64,000 bases of DNA from contig CM076848.1 of NCBI GenBank assembly GCA_039519185.1, forward strand, positions 128,658,371 to 128,722,370, read 5' to 3'. The position numbers and the translations under genes are program-made. The stretch is from Astragalus membranaceus. Its lineage: Eukaryota > Streptophyta > Magnoliopsida > Fabales > Fabaceae. Below are positions 11,086 through 21,112 of the stretch, piece after piece; the first letter of the stretch is position 1; each line of letters starts with the position of its first letter. The notes under the pieces are model-generated. The model searched no databases. It saw nothing but the letters and a program-made list of their open reading frames with translations, and was not told the origin of the DNA.

Positions 11086-11480
11086 TCAATGATCTTTGAG
11101 ATTGAGAACCTCCGTTATGCTAACTTGGTGGTCATTTGTTGCCATAGACTCAATGATTTGAATTGATTTCTTGGGAGTCTTAGACATCAATGAACCCCCA
11201 ACTGTGGCATCTAGTAACAACATGGGTTGTTGTTTTAATCCATTAAGAAAGATGTGAACTTGTGTTTGTTCATCAAATCCATGATTTGGACACCTTCTTA
11301 GTAAGAATTTGTATCTTTCCCATGCTTCACATAGAGTTTCAAAAACTCCTTGTGAAAATATTGAAATAGTAGTCTTTGCATCTACGAGTTTAGAGTGAGG
11401 AAAATACCTTGTCATAAACTTTTTCTCTAATTAGTTCCAATATAGTGTTGATTATGGTTGAGCTAGAAACCAATCTTTGA
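11086..11480 (-). pseudogene. Athila-type gag fragment, copy A2
   Basis: A partial Gag of about 110-130 residues. In order it shows FPHSKLVDAKT, the conserved EAWERYKFLLRRCPNHGF, QVHIFLNGLKQQP, DATVGGSLMSKTP and IQIIESMATNDHQ. Between residues near SQGVFETLCEAWERYK the match to Athila Gag is direct (family knowledge). It ends at a stop soon after ITEVLNLKD. No zinc knuckle or downstream protease is seen. It is longer than the 8478 copy because it is not cut by the TAF6 junction. Confidence 0.8.
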
Positions 11481-11561
11481 CTTTTCCAATCAGAGAGAAT
11501 GGATATAGCCTTAGAAATACAGCTTCTTTTTCAGATGCTCCAACTGTTCCACATAACTCAT

Positions 11562-11712
11562 AAAAAGCGCTCCTCATTGAGTTTTCTTCAAGTTATAGGG
11601 AGCGCCCGATACAAAAGCGCTCCTCATTTGGCTTCCGTGTTAGAAATATGGAGCGCTCAACATAAAAGCGCTCCTCATTTGGCGATCTTTTTAATCTATT
11701 CTGTTGTAGTGG
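11562..11712. repeat. 150-bp insertion with repeated AAAAGCGCTCCTCATT words
   Basis: Relative to the parallel sequence at 48014, this copy has an extra block holding AAAGCGCTCCTCATT three times (11565, 11613, 11667), spaced about 50 bases apart and each paired with a nearby GGAGCGC. The local palindrome GAGCGCTC could fold into small hairpins. I do not recognise the family. Confidence 0.5.
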
Positions 11713-12029
11713 ATCTAAGCCTGCAAACAATTGTGCATACAATAATTGAAGAAGACCTCTTTTCATTTCTGCTACTTTAGGACTTCCTTGAGTTCTGACT
11801 AATCTTGCTAAATGGTTGGGGCTATGGTTTGAAAAAGCGCCACCATCTCTTGTTATGGGGATCAGACAAGAAGTATCTCCTTGTTGTAGCCCTTGTTTGG
11901 CTAACTGTTTTTTCTTCCTTTCTTACTACTATTTCTCCTATATGTTTTTTCAATGTCAAGACTGTATAGCAATTGATCAGCTGGGGCCTTCTCTCTCATA
12001 AACAAGGGTTAACAGCTAAACAAACAAAT

Positions 12030-12178
12030 TAACTTTTTTTTTTTAAAAAAATTGGGGTGTGGGGAAATTTTTTATTAATCAAAGTGGCACTAATAGCCAT
12101 TTTACAACTGTCCCCGAGGGGATTTGAACTCAGCACCTTGAAGATATAAGGCTAGCTCTTACCACTGAACTAGCACCT
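12030..12178 (-). mobile_element. tRNA-derived SINE
   Basis: On the minus strand it begins GAGGTGCTAGTTCAGTGG (A box, about 12173-12155), has the B box GAGTTCAAATCCCC (12131-12118), then a tRNA-unrelated body, and ends in a poly-A-like tail (poly-T at 12030-12041 on the plus strand). The parallel sequence at 48362-48385 lacks it, which confirms insertion. Target duplications are not clear. Confidence 0.75.
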
Positions 12179-12277
12179 CAAGAATTAATAAAAGAATGTA
12201 TACTGACAGTTTATAAACAAATTTTTTGCTTTAAAGGTTATAGAATTATGTTGCAATGCTTAAAAATATCAAGCATG

Positions 12278-12297
12278 AGTCCCTAACAATGACGCCA
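12278..12297 (-). other. Athila primer binding site (degenerate)
   Basis: The minus strand reads TGGCGTCATTGTTAGGGACT, a decayed form of the Athila site TGGCGCCGTTGCCGGGGACT. An equivalent lies near 48477-48497. It fixes the orientation of the Athila remnant. Confidence 0.7.
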
Positions 12298-12302
12298 AAT
12301 TT

Positions 12303-13022
12303 TGATAACTTTCTTTCTGGGGTCTATTGTTGTTACCTACATTCTAATATAGAAGCAAAATACTACTGTATTAGGTATTGTATCCATGAAGACTTGGTGA
12401 TATGCTTTCTAAGTCATTCAACAAATTCTAAAAAATTGTTCTCCAGTAAAAAGTTGCATTGAAATTTATAATTACAAGTAAATAAAGAATAAAATGTAAA
12501 GACGCAAAGATAAAAATTTCGAGATTTGATTTTACTAACTTTATTTACATATTCTTGATTTAACATATAAGATTTTATCTTAGTTTCTCACATATCGTGT
12601 CTTCCAAGTGTGTTAACCAGTCACACATAGTGAAATCATCAATTATTGAACTTAAATAAAGATTCCTCAAATACTAAGTAGGTAATAGCATTAACATTCG
12701 ATAAACAATGTAGCTAGAAAACTAAACTCTATCCCTAGCAATTGAGCTTAACAGATGATAAATTCTAGTACATGAATCAAAACCAATCTCCAAATCAAGT
12801 TTGACCTCTTAAAATCAAGCTATAAGCGATCAAATTATAGTTAGCATTAAGAACAAGAATAGATCATTAAACTAAAAGAAAATTGGAACATATATGCAAA
12901 TCAGAATGAACATATAGATAAAAGTAAAATTATATTAAATCTCAATTAAGAGAATTTAGCTATTCATTTTCATGAAAGCCAAGATAATATAGAAAAGCAT
13001 TAAGAAAAATTTCCAATAGAAT
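12303..13022 (-). repeat. Athila 5' LTR, partial
   Basis: Sequence directly behind the primer site, starting TGATAACTTTC on the plus strand, has the expected LTR position. It is A/T-rich, non-coding and matched by 48498-49092 plus 55567-55617. A CACTA end replaces its far end at 13023. The copy here is the unoccupied version of the site where the 6.5-kb CACTA sits in the other copy. Confidence 0.6.
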
Positions 13023-13160
13023 CACTACAACATTTTTGGTCTTTGGCAATACATGCATTTCCAACAAGTAAAAAGTGTTGCCTAAGAGTTATTAAACAAC
13101 ATTCTAGAATTGTTTCCATAGAATGAGTGTTTTACACAACATCTTTTGTCCAACACTAAG
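13023..13160 (+). mobile_element. CACTA element terminal fragment
   Basis: It starts CACTACAACATTTTTGG and carries subterminal words such as GTTGCCTAAG. The matching copy at 55618-55683 starts identically. The other terminus is missing: an Ogre LTR begins at 13161. It is classed as CACTA only from its end sequence. Confidence 0.5.
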
Positions 13161-13729
13161 TGTCATACCCTAATTTTGTCCGTCTAATTTATCAAAAAAA
13201 TCCCAATTTTTTTATTCTCGTCGTGACGTATCGTTTTAAACGCGTGTGTGTCTTTAGCACTCATCGTACAACGTTTATTTTGATGCTCGTTTTTATTATT
13301 GTTGTTGATATCGTAGTTATTAGATTATTTATTATTGTTGGTACAAAAATATACAAAAATAATTGAAAATATAATGAACAATTGAGCTGAATAGTCAGAG
13401 GTTTATTGTTACATAATCAAGTTCTTTTACACACATATAGACAAAAAAACAAAAAGAAACAAATAGTACAAAATTTTAAAACAATTCAAAAAGAGAGAGA
13501 GGAGGCGCAGCTTGCTGCCCTAGCTCAACCATATTGGGATTGGTCCAATATGCTTTTTCCCTTCCTTTTGGCTTTTCCCATTTCAAGCAAAATAGTGTAG
13601 TCCTTCCCAGCACCCCTGACTGTCCTTTTTGCGCCACCCATTGCTAGCCGTTGTCCTTCCCCAGCACCCCACTACCCAGCTGCTGTCCTTTTGATTCCTC
13701 AGCACCTCACCTCCATCACACCAATCTGC

Positions 13730-13740
13730 CTATAAATACC
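13730..13740 (+). promoter_or_regulatory. TATA box of the outer Ogre LTR
   Basis: CTATAAATACC, identical to the word at 17267 in the inner LTR, followed by a CA-rich stretch suited to a transcript start. Confidence 0.6.
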
Positions 13741-15173
13741 AAACAGTAACACAGTCACAAAAACATACACACAGTCACTGTGATACAAAGACACACTGAA
13801 ATATACACAGATACACACACAGAGACAGACACGGGGAGGCTAAAAAAATTCATACGGCATTTCAGAGCAACATTTAGGGTTTCATAATGAAACCCTAATC
13901 TCAGAGCATCAAAGTTTTTTTCCTGAAACAAGTAGGAAGAGCAAGAGACTGTTCAGAGAGTACTGTTTTGAAAATATTGAAAGCTGAGGTGGTTATTTAC
14001 ATCCCCTAATCATTTCAGATTCTGTAAGATATGAAAATACATGTGTGCACAGTATATTAAACGTTGTTTTATAAATGTATGATTTCTTGTGGTATGTTAT
14101 TGTTTGTTAAATATAGTGTGTTATTCTTGCTGCTCTACGGGTAAGAAAAATAGAGAAAGAAAGAATGCTAAGAGAAACTGAGAGAAAGAGAGAGAGATTG
14201 TTGAAAAACTGAGAGAAAGAGAAATAAAAAAAAAATGAGAGGGAGAAAGAGACAGGAAGTATACCTCATCTCCGACCACCATCTGTGGTGGTCGCCGCCG
14301 TACCACCACTGTGCACCACCACAGAAACCACCCTTCCTCTTGCGCCCTTTCCCCTTTGTGTTCTCTCTCTCCCACCGTTAGAATCGCCAACAACGCACCC
14401 ACCACCGTCACCATCTCTCTTCAGTCTCACTCTCTCTCACCACCACACTCGTTCTCTCTCTCTCTCTCTCTCCATAACCGTCAAACCACACTCCACCATA
14501 ACCACCCAAAGCCACCGAAACCACACCACCACAGTCAACCCGCCGCCATGGCTCCACCGCGTCAACCCGACCCTCAATTGCATGACACTGCAGCTTCCAG
14601 GCGAAAATCATCGTCGTTGAAGCTCTACAGCGGAAACCACCGTCGTAGCACTGCCCCCTCCCCCATCGTACGCGCGTCTGTCACTGTCACTGTCGCATCA
14701 TCATTTCTTCCCTCGCGCCATCGTGCGCTATTCTTCTCCGGTGCGCCCTCGCCGGTCTTCGCACATCCCTCTTTCTCTCTCATCACCACGAACCGCCGCG
14801 TCACCACCATATAACCACCGTCAAAAGCCCATATCGCAATCACATTTAACCCCACCGTGCACCACCATCTATTCCACACCCTCATTCTTCTTCCCTCTCT
14901 CTCGTCCAGGCGAAACAATTACTCGAGGTTTTATTTATTTTATTTATATTTTTAATCAGATTGCTTCCACCACCATCATTTTTAATTCAGGCACCCCCCT
15001 AAAAAGCCCATGATTTGTGGGCTAGTGATTCTGAAGCTCAAATGGGTTTCCTGCTGCTCGCACCCCTAGTCTGTTAAATACAACCCCTCTGTTTTATTAA
15101 TACACTCCCCCCTGAAGCCCACTACTCACAGGACCCTGATCCACAAACAAAACGGGTTGGGCTACTTTTTGCA

Positions 15174-15201
15174 CCCCCCCCCCCCCCCCCCCCCCCCCCC
15201 C
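15174..15201 (+). repeat. C28 homopolymer
   Basis: Twenty-eight consecutive C residues inside the outer LTR. Such runs are error-prone, so the length is uncertain. Confidence 0.9.
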
Positions 15202-15540
15202 GTTTTTTTAATACAACACTATTTGTCATTAATTGCACCTACTTTTAATTATAACCCATTGCGTTTTTTATTACACCGTATTGCTTTCAAACTAATATTT
15301 TTTTTTCTCTTTTCTTCTTTCTTCTCTTCAAACAATCAAACTCGCATAAAAAATAGGTTGTTACTAATGGTCACTCTAAGTATAACTTGTTTGATCGTTA
15401 ATAACAACTATAGTTTTCGAATAGGCTATTAGTGGTGACGACTCTGAGTTTATTTGTTTGGTCATTACGAATACCTATCCAAATTTCAAAAAAATACTTA
15501 ACAACAAAAAACACCAACACACAAACATTTTCTACCTAAG

Positions 15541-15593
15541 AACTACGTAGCTTTGATTTCTCCATCGCACCTGGGGATACGTAGGTGCAGGGT
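15541..15593 (+). repeat. ACGTAG hairpin box in the outer LTR
   Basis: CTACGTAG at 15543 pairs with ATACGTAG at 15577. Inside it TCTCC can pair with GGGGA (one G-U). It is the same two-tier arrangement as the boxes at 19033 and 19591, with different upper-stem bases. Confidence 0.65.
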
Positions 15594-15692
15594 CCCACTC
15601 CTCTCAAGCGCAAAAAACAAAAAAGATTTATTAGGTCTTCTTTTTCAATTTTGCAAATAATAAAAAGGGTAAATTAGAGTGTTTTCTTTGAA

Positions 15693-16018
15693 GGGTTAAA
15701 TATGTTTTTAGTCCCTACAAAATCGGCTCTTTCTAAGTTTAGTCCTTACATTAACGAAATAGGCGTTTTGGTCCTCATCTTATTTTTCCGTTTTCAATTT
15801 TAGTCCCTCATGACTTTTAATAGCACTTCAAAACTTTTAATAGCGTTTATAAAAGGTCAAAAAAGCGCTATTAAAAGTGTTGAAGCGCTATTAAAAGTCA
15901 CGAGGGACTAAAATTGAAAACGGCAAAATAAGATGAGGACCAAAACGCCTATTTCGTTAATGTAAGGACTAAACTTAGAAGGAGCCGATTTTGTAGGGAC
16001 TAAAAACATATTTTACCC
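15693..16018. mobile_element. Mutator-type MITE with full-length hairpin potential
   Basis: 326 bp starting GGGTTAAATATG and ending CATATTTTACCC, flanked by the 9-bp repeat TTCTTTGAA at 15684-15692 and 16019-16027. The two halves are inverted repeats of each other for nearly the whole length (for example GTCCTCATCTTATTTT against AAAATAAGATGAGGAC), so a transcript would fold into one long hairpin. It has no coding capacity. Its ends resemble those of the larger elements at 6471 and 44927. Confidence 0.92.
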
Positions 16019-17266
16019 TTCTTTGAATTACTTTTTTCTACACATTAAATTAAAAGGTAACCTTTTTTTGAAAGGATGTTTGTCATACCCCAATTTTGTC
16101 CGCCCAAGTCAAAAACATTTTTTTCAGAAAAAAAGATAGAGCAATAAGGTAATTCATAATGTGTGGAAAATAGTGGATTTGTGCATTTATGTGTATTCAT
16201 CCCCTATTTCGCATTTTTATTTGAATTATGCGCGCGTCAGTCGTAACTGCGTGAGCTGCCCTGTGCCCTTGTCATTTGGCACGTGTTTTTATTTTCAAAA
16301 AGACCATTATTAATTTTTGGCACCCAAAAACATTTTTCTTAATTTTCAGGAATTTTAGAAAATAAAATAGTGCATATTTTTTCATTTTTGGGTATTTAAA
16401 TAAAAGCAAATTAATTATTTTTGGACCAAGACCAGGTCAAGGACGTGGCATACATGTTACTCTACTAAGGGTAATTTTTGTATAATTTTTGGAAAGAAAA
16501 TCCTAGTCCAAAATAATTAAAAATGCATTTTCCCCATTTTTAGTGCATAAAAAACCCAAAAAGACCATTAAATATTCCCCAATTATTAAATGACAATTTT
16601 TATTGTCTAGAATAATTAAAGGGAATATTTTATGGTGCTCAAGTATATATGAAACATTTTTTAATAGGTGCATTTTCACTTCCATGCCCAAAAATTCAAA
16701 ATTCAAAATTCAAAAGAAGGAAGTGTCATCAATAAGACAAAAGACCAAAAATAAGTTTTTTTTCCTCCTCCTCTCCCTTGCTTCATACGAATTCCCTCTC
16801 TCTCTTTCTCTCTCAAAAAATTCTTCCACACTCTTCTATTCCTTATCCCCTAAGAATATGCTTTGTACTATTCTTAACTTTTCCCTTTTTGGTGACCATC
16901 ACTCACTCCCACATAGATTCATGCCCTCTTTTGTAAATTACCCCATCCATTTACACTCACCTCTATACAAGAAAATACAAAATTACTTCTTTAGTAACAT
17001 TCCATCTCACTTATACCCTTAACCCTATTTTTTACCTCACATCACATATGAGCCTCCATTCCCAAAATAGGTTTTTTCTTTTCACACAAATTCTCTCTCC
17101 TTCTCTCCTTATGCGCATAGTCACTCTCCCTCACTCTCATTTTGTGTTTTCTCACTACCCACAATCCAAGTGATCTCTAATCCTAGCCCTTCATTCAAAT
17201 TTAAAACCCAATCCTAGAGCACCTAATAAAAACAATGACCTAACTACCCCTAAACCTAAAATAATT

Positions 17267-17277
17267 CTATAAATACC
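17267..17277 (+). promoter_or_regulatory. TATA box of the Ogre 5' LTR
   Basis: CTATAAATACC, conserved with the outer LTR. If it is used, transcription starts shortly downstream and the leader RNA includes all the hairpins at 18662-19641. The 3' LTR has lost this block. Confidence 0.7.
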
Positions 17278-18661
17278 TTCTCATTTCCACACATCACCAT
17301 CTTTTGCTTCTCATTCTCCTACACTAAAACCCTAGCACACAAAAACCTCTCCCTTTTTCTCTCCTAAAACCGTAGCCCTTAACCCTCCTCCCTCATCCAT
17401 TTTTGATTTTCTCTTCACCCAAACACCACCATCTCACTTCATTCTCTTCCCTCTTTCACATATCTCCTCCACTTTCCATTCAAGTTCAAACATCATCATC
17501 AAAGAAGGTTTTCACCAAGCTTTTGTGGGTTAGAGTTGAAGAACCTTGGAGTTTTGTTGATTTGTGTCTAGTTTCATCTTCTCATCTCATTTCCTAGCTT
17601 GGAGTTAAGGTAAAATCCTTAAAACCTTGCATCACATTTGAGTTCTTGCCTCAAAAATGTAAAATCATTCATCCTATCATCTTCATATTCTTATATTGTT
17701 GATTGTTGTTGGTGAGAAGTGTCATAAGCACTTTGACAAGCACTTAGGGAGGCTTGGGTGCTTATGGTGCTTCTCACCCTTGAATGATTGTTGATTTGTG
17801 TTGATTTGATCTTGATCCTTGCATTTCATGAAATAAAATGTTGTTTTATAGCATATTATGTTTCGCATACGTGTAGAAAAATAGGGTTTATGTTAGTTTT
17901 GTGCATTTCTTTGCCTAATCACATGAACCTTTACCAAAAATTGTAATCTAGTTTGTTTTCCTATATTATCTCATTGGCTTTCAAAAATAAATAGGTTTTG
18001 ATTATGTATTTGGGTCGCATATTGTGAATAAATAGGGTTTTTATATGTTTGCTTATTGTTTAAGTTGATGATAGGCAATGTGACTCTCACTTGTGCCTAG
18101 TGCACCTTATTCTAAGTGATGAAGATTTGCTCTATGTGATTCAACATGCTTTGATGCTTTGATTGCTAAGATGACTTGCTTGATTATGGTTTGCCAATGA
18201 TCATGCTTGAGGCTACTCTTTTGAATTCGCTTGTGCTTTGTAATCTCCTTGTTTACTCACATATTGTATCATCAATACTTAGATAGGTCCATTCCAAACA
18301 TTACATCTTCCACTAGATGTGCATTTAGATTCCCTTGCGTTTTGTAAAAATATTTGAGTATGGTCCTCGCCTAGCATCTTCCATTAGATGTGCATTTAGG
18401 TTCAATCTTGCCTACTCTTGCATTTTTGCTTAATGCCCAATTCAAGTTCCTTCTTTGCCTATTTATGTGTTGTGGTCTAATATGTGTAGTCTAGGCTAAT
18501 ATTTGCTCAAGAATTCAAATGAGATTAGTTGTAAAGTTATGTCCATGTTGTTGTTTGCCTAAGGATTCGATTTCAATGATTGTGCCATGCTTGAATCTCC
18601 AAATCTTCTTGCATTCATTGTTTTCTTTTTTAAATAGCTTAGCATGAAAATGGTGACTAGT

Positions 18662-19509
18662 GACAATTACCCATAACCTTTGTTAGTTTGGTTGTCCTAA
18701 GAGCCTAAATTTTAAAAAAAAAGATGTTTTCATATGCATAAGCTACTAGTGATAATCACTCATAACCTTTGTTAGTTTGATTATCATGAACGCTTTCAAT
18801 TTCAAAAGATATTTTCCTAAGCATCAAAAGTCATAGCAAGTGTTAGTGTTGACCACCCATAACCTTTGTTTGTTTGGTCATCATGAAGGCTTTCATCTTT
18901 CAAAAGAGATTTTTACAAGCACTTAAGTGGGTTTTAGTAGTGATCACCTATAACCTTTGTTAGTTTGATCATTATGAACGCCCTTCACTTTTCAAAACCA
19001 AAGCAAAAAGACTTTCACTTTCAAGGCTCGTTAGAACTACGTCGCTTTGATTCCCATTTGGGATACGTAGGAACGAGCCACAATCTCGTCAAGCGCAACC
19101 ATAAAAAATTAGCATTTGCATAACAAAAAGAAAAGTGTTATTTTCATAACACAAAAAAAAGAATCACTTTTGCAAACCAAGATCATTTTCAGAACAAAAA
19201 CATTCTCCTTTCAAGAATCATTTTCAAACCCATTGTCCCTAGTGGCTAATCAGAACCTTTGTTCGTCTAGCCATTGGTAGCAATGTCTTTTTCCCAAAAT
19301 AACAACAAGCGATGATCACTCATAACCTTTGTTAGTTTGATCATTCGTGCCAATCAATCTCTTTCGAAAACCACTTTCAAAAGAGAAAATAAAAAAACGA
19401 GTTGCTACTAATAGTCAATCAGAACCTTTGTTCGTCTGACTGGCGGTGGTGACTCTCATGTTCAAGAGTACTTAGCGGTGATTACCCATAACCTTGGTTA
19501 GTTTAATCA
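18662..19509 (+). repeat. eight stem-loops with constant 19-nt loops and covarying stems
   Basis: Stem pairs with 19-nt loops: GACAATTA/TGGTTGTC (18662, two G-U), GATAATCA/TGATTATC (18751), TGACCA/TGGTCA (18850), TGATCA/TGATCA (18941), TGGCTA/TAGCCA (19243), ATGATCA/TGATCAT (19312), AGTCA/TGACT (19413), TGATTA/TAATCA (19479). Loops are variants of CTCATAACCTTTGTTAGTT or ATCAGAACCTTTGTTCGTC. The stem sequences differ while pairing is kept. The 3' LTR repeats the series at about 42408-43258. Function is unknown. Confidence 0.85.
19033..19078 (+). repeat. ACGTAG hairpin box 1
   Basis: Outer stem CTACGT (19037) with ACGTAG (19065). Inner stem TCCCA (19052) with TGGGA (19059). A conserved GAGC word follows. 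Copies occur in the 3' LTR (42785) and in the minus-strand LTR (662-706). Confidence 0.7.
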
Positions 19510-19590
19510 TTCACGAAATGCTCGTCGTATTTCGAAAACTCGCTAAAAAGATAAAAGACAAAAACATTTTCAAAGAAAAAGACAAACCAA

Positions 19591-19641
19591 GAACTACGTA
19601 GCTTTGAATTCTCCATCGCACCGGGAGATACGTAGGAGCGA
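19591..19641 (+). repeat. ACGTAG hairpin box 2
   Basis: Outer stem CTACGTA (19594) with TACGTAG (19629). Inner stem TCTCC (19610) with GGAGA (19624). The upper stem differs from box 1 but remains paired. This copy is deleted from the 3' LTR. Confidence 0.7.
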
Positions 19642-19985
19642 GAGGCCAACTCTCGTCAAGCGCCAAAAATAAAAATTTTCATTAAGTCTTCTCATTCCCT
19701 TTTCAATAAAGAAGCAAATTTAAGTATTTTCCAAATCAACACTTAAAACCACACGTTTAATTAAAGGTTCCCTTTCGGTAGAAAGGAGGTGTGGGGTGCT
19801 AATACCTTCCCCATGCCTAACCGACCCCCGAACCCAAATTTTCCGGTTTCCAAAAGGCCATTCGCTTTCCAAAAAGGTTTTTTCTTCAATATTTTCCTTA
19901 TAAAAAATATTGGTGGCGACTTCATTGTTTTAAAAAGTTGTAAACGAAGAAAGATCTCCTCAGGGACTTTTTCGGGTGCAACAGC

Positions 19986-20004
19986 TGGCGACTTCACTGG
20001 GGAC
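19986..20004 (+). other. Ogre primer binding site
   Basis: TGGCGACTTCACTGGGGAC begins two bases after the LTR end. It is the site type reported for Ogre elements, said to match the 3' end of a tRNA-Arg. It is repeated at 43579 for the outer element. Confidence 0.85.
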
Positions 20005-21112
20005 GTTTCCTTTTTAAGTGGGTCAAGCCTAATTAATTAAATGTGTGGTTTGTGATTTGATTTGGATACCTTGTTTGCTTCCATCCCTTTCGGTTTTCTT
20101 TTCTTTCTTATCATGTTGTATGCATGTGCATTTGTTTTCTCTTCTTCCATGTTTGTTTTTCCTTCCTCCTCTTTGCTTATGTGCTTAGTACCCTCATGCA
20201 TTTCCCCAATCCCAATTATGTTCCCTTCTTCTTTGCTCCCTTTCTTCAAGGTAAGCTCATGCATTTTTCCCCAATCCCAATTATGTTCCCCTCTTCTTGG
20301 CTCTCCTTCTTGAGGTAAGCAATGCACTTGATTTTTGTTGAAACACTAGGCTAGTTCATATTGGATTGATATTGAACCCTAGGGTAGACAACATGCTATT
20401 GCCTGGACTATTCTGGATTTTCATTTGCAGGTGGGGTAGTTTTTAAGGAAATGCCCTTCACACACACACACACACACACTTGTACCTTGAGATAATATGC
20501 TTTGAGAGAAAGACCATAACCCAGGTCTGTGAGAGTATCTTAGGATGAGCGGATTCAAGTAGCGAGAGCCCATCAGGACCTTTGTCCGTTTGGCTACTTG
20601 CGAAAGTTTCAATCAGAGTTGTGCTCTTTCATGATGCCTTGTACCTAGCAGTTTGCTGCATTTACGAGGAATTTCGTGAAAGAGACTGTGGCTCTGATGA
20701 CCTTTGTGAGGGTGCGGATAGAGCTACATGGAAAGATCACCCCTAAAATGCCTTAGATCATAGGTTTCTCCCCTTTTAAGTCACAAGGGCGTTCCAAATT
20801 GTGTGCTGCAATGTCGCATTCAGTTTAGTCAAAAAAATTTCCCTCAAAATTTTCAAAAAAAAAAATCAAAAGGATATGCTTTTCCCTTTTCAATAAATGC
20901 CTATGTGAGGTGGCATATAGGTTGTAAACTCAAAAAAAATACCACTCCATGCAAAAACAAAAAAAAAAGGCATCATTGCATCATTACATCATTTGCATCA
21001 TCTGCATTAAATAAAACCCAATCTTGAAAAATCATTCATCACGCATCTAAGTTGTTTGCCGAGATTGTAAAGTAACTTGGAATCTTGTCTTAAGCGGGAA
21101 AGATAAAGCAAC
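20005..21112 (+). other. Ogre untranslated leader
   Basis: No credible gene. It contains a (CA)n run at 20459-20480 and a larger stem-loop at about 20556-20600, in which CAAGTAGC and GCC pair with GGCTACTTG around a loop containing GACCTTTGTCCGT. This is a relative of the LTR hairpins. The leader of the outer element (43598 on) is homologous. Confidence 0.65.

Larger units (their letters stand above)
10580..12297 (-). mobile_element. 5' internal part of an Athila-type retrotransposon (copy A2)
   Basis: On the minus strand this runs from a degenerate primer site (12297-12278) through an untranslated leader to gag. It repeats 8009-8710 and extends further, and it has a counterpart at 46430-48510. 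Two insertions relative to that counterpart (11562-11712 and about 12030-12178) are listed separately. The polymerase region is not present. Confidence 0.65.
13161..16080 (+). repeat. outer (older) Ogre-like LTR, first part
   Basis: It begins TGTCATACCCTAATTTTGTC, like the other Ogre LTRs, and continues after the inserted Ogre at 43429-43576, ending GCTACA next to a primer site. It contains a TATA box (13730), long CT/CCA-rich stretches (14140-14920), a C28 run, one ACGTAG hairpin box (15541) and a MITE (15693-16018). Reading frames in 14121-14920 on both strands are low-complexity Ser/Leu/His/Pro artefacts. Confidence 0.85.
16081..19983 (+). repeat. 5' LTR of the intact Ogre
   Basis: 3,903 bp from TGTCATACCCC to GGGTGCAACA. 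It holds the TATA box at 17267, a CT-rich region, the stem-loop array at 18662-19509 and two ACGTAG boxes. Compared with the 3' LTR it has two extra blocks (about 16881-17872 and 19565-19878), both lost from the 3' copy. Confidence 0.95.

Noticed and set aside
14121..14920. Overlapping reading frames on both strands of the outer LTR
   Set aside because: They translate CT/CCA/GA-rich simple sequence (Ser, Leu, His, Pro runs), have no domain and sit inside an LTR.
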